Assembly: GCF_943912385.1 (NCBI RefSeq)
Contig: NZ_CALTTY010000004.1
Location: 1 to 64,000 of the forward strand
Origin: an uncultured Anaerococcus sp.
Lineage (GTDB): Bacteria; Bacillota; Clostridia; Tissierellales; Peptoniphilaceae
DNA: 64,000 bases
Reading direction: 5' to 3'
Positions 59,955-64,000 of the stretch are shown here, one piece after another. The notes under the pieces were generated by a model. That model ran no database searches, was not told the origin of the DNA, and was given only the letters and a program-made list of their open reading frames with translations. Both the position numbers and the translations under genes were made by a program. Each line of letters starts with the position of its first letter. The stretch's first letter is position 1.

Positions 59955-61562
59955 ATGGCGATTAAAGTATTAGATTATAACGGCCTTAAGCAGCTGACAA
60001 GTAAGTTAAAAGACTATGTACAAAAGTCGATTAGTGGTAAGGCTAATAATAGTGATTTAACAAAGTTAATTGAGGATTTGAAAATTCAAGATACAAGAGG
60101 TGTGAATGAAAATCCTGATTATTATATAAAAAATAAGCCTATGGAAGTTGTTAAAGAATTGAAAACTTTAAAAACTTTAGGAATAAATTCTAGCTTATCT
60201 GATGCTTTTTTACTTACGATGTTTCCATGGAGGAATAACTCAGCGGGTTATCCTGTACAAATGGCATTTAGATTAAATTCAGATGAAATATACACCCGTA
60301 TAGGGATAAGTGATACTGATTGGGGAAAGTGGAGGAAGATTTTAGATGATACTGACCTTAAAACTAAGTTATCACAACTAAGTGAGGACTCTAAACATAG
60401 AACAGTTACCGACGCTGAAAAATCCAAGTGGAATGCCAAGGCGGAGAAGTCTTATGTGGATAGTGCTAAAACTAGCGTTGAAAAGAATACTAAGACCTTG
60501 ACTGATGCTTTGGCTAAGGATTTAAAGGAAAAAGTCGATAGTATAAATGCAACCAAGGCGGATAAGACTGCTTTAAATAATTATGTTAAAAAAGTTAGTG
60601 GGAAGGGGCTTTCTACTAATGATTTTACTAATGCTTATAAGTCTAATATTGATAAAAATCTAAGAGATGATGCACAGGTTATGAGGCTTGCCCTTAAGGT
60701 GGCTAGGAGGGATACTCTATTTCAGTCTAATGAATTATACAAAGACCTAAACAATTATTACGGGACCTCCATATCATCATCTATTAGGACACTAGACCAG
60801 TTTCAGAAGTCCCCTACTGCTATGGGTCAGCTACTTAATAATGAGGTGGCTAAGAGGGAAATGAATGGAGATTTGGCATATTCAAGGGCTATATTTGAAG
60901 CTTGTATGCCTTATTTTAAAGATAGAAATAAGACTGATGAATTAAGGCCATATTTAAAAAATGATTTCACTTTTAAGGCTATAGTAACAAGCCCTAAGTC
61001 TTTGAAGACAATTATAAGCGATGACGCGTTATTAAAGTTAAATTTTGAAGATTCTATGACTGGCTATAGAACGATTCAAGCATGTCCATATATTCATCAC
61101 GGAAGTCTTTATTATGAAAATGAAGGGGATATTGTTAATGGCTTCCTTACTAATGAAGATTTTCGTTACAAAGAAGTTCTTTGGAGCTCTAAGAAGATGC
61201 TTGTTTTAGGGTTTCAGGCAGTTAGCAGTTATTACTACGAAAGAAATAGACCGAGTGGAGTGCTTGTAAATATAAGAGATAGGTCAGGCACATCAAAGGA
61301 TATAGATAATGAAGATGATTTCTTTCTGAAGACTGAATGGAAAGCACAAGAAGCTAATAAAAAGTTGTTATTTGCTACTGCTGTTAAGGATGACGGAAAA
61401 TTTAACGACTATAAAGAGAAAGATAAGTTTTTAAATATTGTATATAAATATGGATATATTCAGTGTGATGGAGTGAATCCGAATATACCTAAAAAACTAA
61501 GTTTCTCATTATTGTTTCTTGATTTAATGGAGATAGAGCAAGACCTAGCAAGGGGGTTATAA
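59955..61562 (+). CDS. Tail fibre / host-recognition protein 2
   Basis: 535 residues. The start DYNGLKQLTSKLKDYVQKSI and the motif GKGLSTNDFTNAYKSNID echo the previous protein; VTDAEKSKWNAKAEKSYV is a fibre-type coiled part. The C-terminal half lacks recognised domains and is the likely receptor-binding region. Confidence 0.7.
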   Translation: MAIKVLDYNGLKQLTSKLKDYVQKSISGKANNSDLTKLIEDLKIQDTRGVNENPDYYIKNKPMEVVKELKTLKTLGINSSLSDAFLLTMFPWRNNSAGYPVQMAFRLNSDEIYTRIGISDTDWGKWRKILDDTDLKTKLSQLSEDSKHRTVTDAEKSKWNAKAEKSYVDSAKTSVEKNTKTLTDALAKDLKEKVDSINATKADKTALNNYVKKVSGKGLSTNDFTNAYKSNIDKNLRDDAQVMRLALKVARRDTLFQSNELYKDLNNYYGTSISSSIRTLDQFQKSPTAMGQLLNNEVAKREMNGDLAYSRAIFEACMPYFKDRNKTDELRPYLKNDFTFKAIVTSPKSLKTIISDDALLKLNFEDSMTGYRTIQACPYIHHGSLYYENEGDIVNGFLTNEDFRYKEVLWSSKKMLVLGFQAVSSYYYERNRPSGVLVNIRDRSGTSKDIDNEDDFFLKTEWKAQEANKKLLFATAVKDDGKFNDYKEKDKFLNIVYKYGYIQCDGVNPNIPKKLSFSLLFLDLMEIEQDLARGL

Positions 61563-61844
61563 ATGTTTTTATACTATGATGTAATCGACGACAAAAAAGT
61601 AATATCAGTAGTAAGCGAAACTAAACTTGACTACCTAGGGAATAATTTCATAGAAAAGGAAGAAGTCCCTGAGGGTAGGCTTTTATACCTTGATGATGAG
61701 GATAATATCCTAGTCGAGGAGGAAACCCCTTCTAATCTGGAAGAAAAAATCGAGTATTTGGAGCGTGAGCTTAAGAAATATAAGGCCAAGCAAGATGAGA
61801 TTGATAAGGATTTAGATATACTTGCAGGAGGTAGTGATGAGTAG
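61563..61844 (+). CDS. Hypothetical tail protein (XkdW-like position)
   Basis: 93 residues; beta-type N-half (MFLYYDVIDDKKVISVVSET) and a coiled-coil C-half (LEEKIEYLERELKKYKAK). Possibly a fibre chaperone. Confidence 0.5.
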   Translation: MFLYYDVIDDKKVISVVSETKLDYLGNNFIEKEEVPEGRLLYLDDEDNILVEEETPSNLEEKIEYLERELKKYKAKQDEIDKDLDILAGGSDE

Positions 61845-62289
61845 GAGAGAAAAGCTATTAAGCTTAAGAAAAGAGATTGAAGCGACTACCAGGGCTACAA
61901 GGAAGCTTGTAATGGTATCAGATATTAATGAGGAAGACTATAAAGACCTTATAGACCTATACCCTAAGTGGGAGGTGGGGATTGAGATTAAGCCTACTGA
62001 TCCACCTTATAGCTACGAGGGTAGCTTGTATAGGGTAGTCCAAGGGCATAAAACACAGGGAGACTGGACACCTGACAAGGTGGCAAGTCTTTTTACCAAG
62101 GTTGAGCCTAAGAAAGATAAGGAGGGGGCAGAAATTGTTCCTAACTTTAAGAAACCTTTAGGGGGTCATGATGCTTATAAGAAGGGAGATAAGGTAGTAT
62201 TTGAGGGTAAGGTCTATGAGTCTTTGATAGATAATAATGTTTATTCTCCAAGTGAGTATGCCCAAGGATGGAAAGAAGTAGAAGTTTAG
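61837..62289 (+). CDS. Carbohydrate-binding phage protein
   Basis: 150 residues from ATG 61837 after GGAGG. Two segments resemble the small chitin/cellulose-binding CBM5/12 fold: YEGSLYRVVQGHKTQGDWTP and KVVFEGKVYESLIDNNVYSP with EYAQGWKEVEV. Probably binds cell surface glycans. Confidence 0.7.
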   Translation: MSRREKLLSLRKEIEATTRATRKLVMVSDINEEDYKDLIDLYPKWEVGIEIKPTDPPYSYEGSLYRVVQGHKTQGDWTPDKVASLFTKVEPKKDKEGAEIVPNFKKPLGGHDAYKKGDKVVFEGKVYESLIDNNVYSPSEYAQGWKEVEV

Positions 62290-62320
62290 AGTAGTTGGAA
62301 TGTAGGAAGGTGAGTAAATT

Positions 62321-62794
62321 GTGAACTTTAATAGCGTAGGTGAATTTATAGGCAATCAAGGAATGGCAATAACAATAAGTGCAATTGTTATTTTGCTTTT
62401 TTGGCATTTTGGCAGGGTTAGCCTGGACCAGTATAAGAAGCAGAAAGACCTTGATCGTGATAATTTAAAGGCAGACAAGGAGTTAGAAAGAGAGGAAAAG
62501 AGAGAAGATAGGGCTATACAAAGGCAACAGATGGAGTCTTTAATTGAGATTTCCTCTAGGTCTAGCCAAGCTTTGGATGATTTTAGAAGGGCTTTAGAGG
62601 ATAGTGATAGACTTATATCCAAGCACGATGCGTCGGCTAATCAAAAGTTTGAGAACATAGATTGTCGCTTTGATAGTGTGGATAATCAATTAGATGCTCT
62701 TAAAAGTCAGGTTGAAGACCTTGCTCCAAAAGTGATGGTCGATGAAGTAAAGGACAGTATTGAAGGGATTAGAAATTCCTTAAAAAAAGACTAA
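62321..62794 (+). CDS. Membrane-anchored coiled-coil protein (XhlA-like)
   Basis: 157 residues with a GTG start: one membrane helix (about 15-32), then long charged coiled coil. Such proteins accompany holin and endolysin in Firmicute phages. Confidence 0.6.
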   Translation: MNFNSVGEFIGNQGMAITISAIVILLFWHFGRVSLDQYKKQKDLDRDNLKADKELEREEKREDRAIQRQQMESLIEISSRSSQALDDFRRALEDSDRLISKHDASANQKFENIDCRFDSVDNQLDALKSQVEDLAPKVMVDEVKDSIEGIRNSLKKD

Positions 62795-62821
62795 GGGGAC
62801 TTGAAATATAGTCCCTTTTTT
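62793..62821 (+). terminator. Terminator before the endolysin gene
   Basis: AAGGGGACT pairs with AGTCCCTT and runs into T6. Confidence 0.85.
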
Positions 62822-62932
62822 GATGCACAAGGTTTTGGTTTGTCTTCACAAGGATGTTCATAAGACTTTGTACAAGTGTTGAAATTACAAGTGTTTGATT
62901 TGCACACGTATATGCACATGAAAGGAGAAATC

Positions 62933-63700
62933 ATGGGAAATATTAAAAAATCAATTAAATGGATGGAAGACCATCATAGGCACAAAGGAAACTATCCTTA
63001 TAGCATGGTTAGGAGATATGGCAATCCTGGATTTGATTGTTCCTCTGCTGTTTTTTATGCTTTAATAGCGGGTGGATTTTTGCCTAAATCAGCCTTTATA
63101 GGTAACACCGAAACACTGTTTGCTCTTGCTAGAGAGGGTAAGGTTTTAAAGGAAATTTATTCTTATGATGAAGTTCAACCTGGGGATATCTTTATCCGTG
63201 GTGGTGAAGGTACGAGTCTAGGGGCTAGAGGACATACGGGGATGTTCTATAAGAAGGATGGTATTATTCACTCCAACTACTCTAATAACGGCATTAGCAG
63301 GAATGACTTATCAAGCTATTTAACCGATTTTATAGACAGGAAAAGGTCGAGGAATGAAAGATATTTTAGACCTATACCACAATATGGAGCTAAGACCACT
63401 AAGAAAAAGACCAGGGCCAAGAAGAAAAGTGTTAGCCCTAGTGTGGTTGCTGGGGCTAGGAAGGTAAAAAATGAAAATTGGCATGGCTATACTACTGCTT
63501 ACTGTAATGTCAGGAGTGGCCCTTCTACTAAGAATGCTATAGTAGCCCAGTATGCACCTAGACAAGTAATTAATTATGACCAGGTCTGGGAGGGAAACGG
63601 TTACCGTTGGATTTCATATATCGGGGCTAGTTCAGGTAAAAGAAGATGGGTAGCCTATAGGCGTACAAATGGAAATACTAGAAGTTGGATAAAATTTTAG
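62933..63700 (+). CDS. Endolysin (peptidoglycan amidohydrolase with SH3 domain)
   Basis: 255 residues from ATG 62933, after AAAGGAG; upstream codons lack a site. The N-terminal catalytic domain has DCSSAVFYALIAGGF (catalytic Cys) and ARGHTGMFY (His) as in NlpC/P60-like phage amidases. A basic Lys linker (about 155-172) leads to an SH3b wall-binding domain (AYCNVRSGPSTKNAIVAQYA). Confidence 0.92.
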   Translation: MGNIKKSIKWMEDHHRHKGNYPYSMVRRYGNPGFDCSSAVFYALIAGGFLPKSAFIGNTETLFALAREGKVLKEIYSYDEVQPGDIFIRGGEGTSLGARGHTGMFYKKDGIIHSNYSNNGISRNDLSSYLTDFIDRKRSRNERYFRPIPQYGAKTTKKKTRAKKKSVSPSVVAGARKVKNENWHGYTTAYCNVRSGPSTKNAIVAQYAPRQVINYDQVWEGNGYRWISYIGASSGKRRWVAYRRTNGNTRSWIKF

Positions 63701-63709
63701 GAGGATAAA

Positions 63710-64000
63710 ATGAGAGATTCAATTTTAATTTTAATTAGTGTAATTAGCTTGATTGCAGTTTTAACCTTGATTAGTGAGGGCATTAAGCTTGCTAGGGCTA
63801 GTGTTGAAAAGGAAGAGGACGTAAGGAAAAGATATATCTTTAATCACGTGCTGGATTTGGCAGAAACTATAGTAGCTAGCCTTAATCAAACCATGGTCGA
63901 GCCTTTGAAAGATAGCGAAGAGCTAACCTTTGATAAAAAGGCACAGAAAGAGGCTTTGAAAAAGGCTAAGGCAAGGATTAAGAATAATTTAGATGACAAG
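63710..64000 (+). CDS. Holin (LLH-type), cut by the window end
   Basis: 97 codons visible. One N-terminal membrane helix (ILILISVISLIAVLTLISEG), then NHVLDLAETIVASLNQTMVE and a Lys-rich helical tail, as in LLH-family holins. GGAGGATAAA precedes the ATG. The rest lies outside the window. Confidence 0.75.
   Translation, partial: MRDSILILISVISLIAVLTLISEGIKLARASVEKEEDVRKRYIFNHVLDLAETIVASLNQTMVEPLKDSEELTFDKKAQKEALKKAKARIKNNLDDK

Larger units (their letters stand above)
24733..64000. mobile_element. Prophage with contractile tail, left part
   Basis: A near-complete tailed-phage gene order starts after tRNA-Leu(TAG): integrase, repressor/Cro switch, recombination and replication genes, terminase, portal, capsid, sheath, tube, tape measure, baseplate, fibres, endolysin and holin. 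Sheath-like, gp25-like and gp47-like genes indicate a myovirus. Apart from the int-repressor block and the candidate toxin, all genes are on the plus strand. The element continues past 64000. Confidence 0.96.

Overview
The window comes from the chromosome of an AT-rich, low-GC Gram-positive anaerobe. An Rnf complex in the order C-D-G-E-A-B, radC upstream of mreBCD, strong GGAGG-type ribosome binding sites and frequent TTG/GTG starts suggest a Firmicute of the Tissierellia/Peptoniphilaceae type (Anaerococcus- or Peptoniphilus-like). The genus is an inference from gene content, not a database match.

Bases 1-24732 are chromosomal. The first 5.5 kb hold a small membrane protein with a broken XRE regulator, a lipid kinase, a thioesterase, a CapA-type lipoprotein, a PAP2 phosphatase, a tRNA-Leu(CAA), a gene-poor scar and a frameshifted zinc-ribbon gene. 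Then come polA-coaE-lytic transglycosylase (5.5-9.4 kb), the six-gene rnf operon (9.5-14.4 kb), a NusG-domain-II/Gx-transporter pair, radC, mreBCD, a very large penicillin-binding protein 2, a MinD-like ATPase and a frameshifted RNase E/G (14.5-23.4 kb). On the other strand lie a GIY-YIG protein, recX and an unlisted 33-residue membrane peptide coupled to recX. A tRNA-His/tRNA-Leu(UAG) pair closes this part.

From the 3' end of tRNA-Leu(UAG) to the end of the window lies one side of a large prophage with a contractile (myovirus) tail; its far end and attR are not included. Order: integrase; a membrane protein of lysogenic-conversion type; an S24 repressor facing a Cro-like protein across a set of AACAC-type operators; antirepressor; an SbcC-like ATPase, RecT and MBL hydrolase; replisome organizer with internal iterons; SSB; RecU-like resolvase; many small early genes; a late-activator-like protein; a regulatory region with 11-bp-periodic GGGACA repeats; a candidate type I toxin and a ribbon-helix-helix gene; terminase; portal; head genes interrupted by a terminator-flanked metallopeptidase and a tRNA-Tyr; capsid; connectors; sheath and tube; tail chaperones joined by a lambda-type G GGA AAG frameshift site; tape measure; baseplate; fibres; lysis genes.

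The main points beyond routine annotation are the programmed -1 frameshift in the tail chaperone, the unlisted candidate type I toxin with a hairpin over its ribosome binding site, the terminator-isolated metallopeptidase/tRNA-Tyr insertion, three periodic repeat arrays (GGGACA at 11 bp, GTTG at 10-12 bp, GTTAC palindromes at about 20 bp inside the initiator gene), and a 20-bp motif shared by the regions downstream of both tRNA-Leu genes. Several chromosomal genes are broken by single-base changes; without reads I cannot tell biology from sequencing error.
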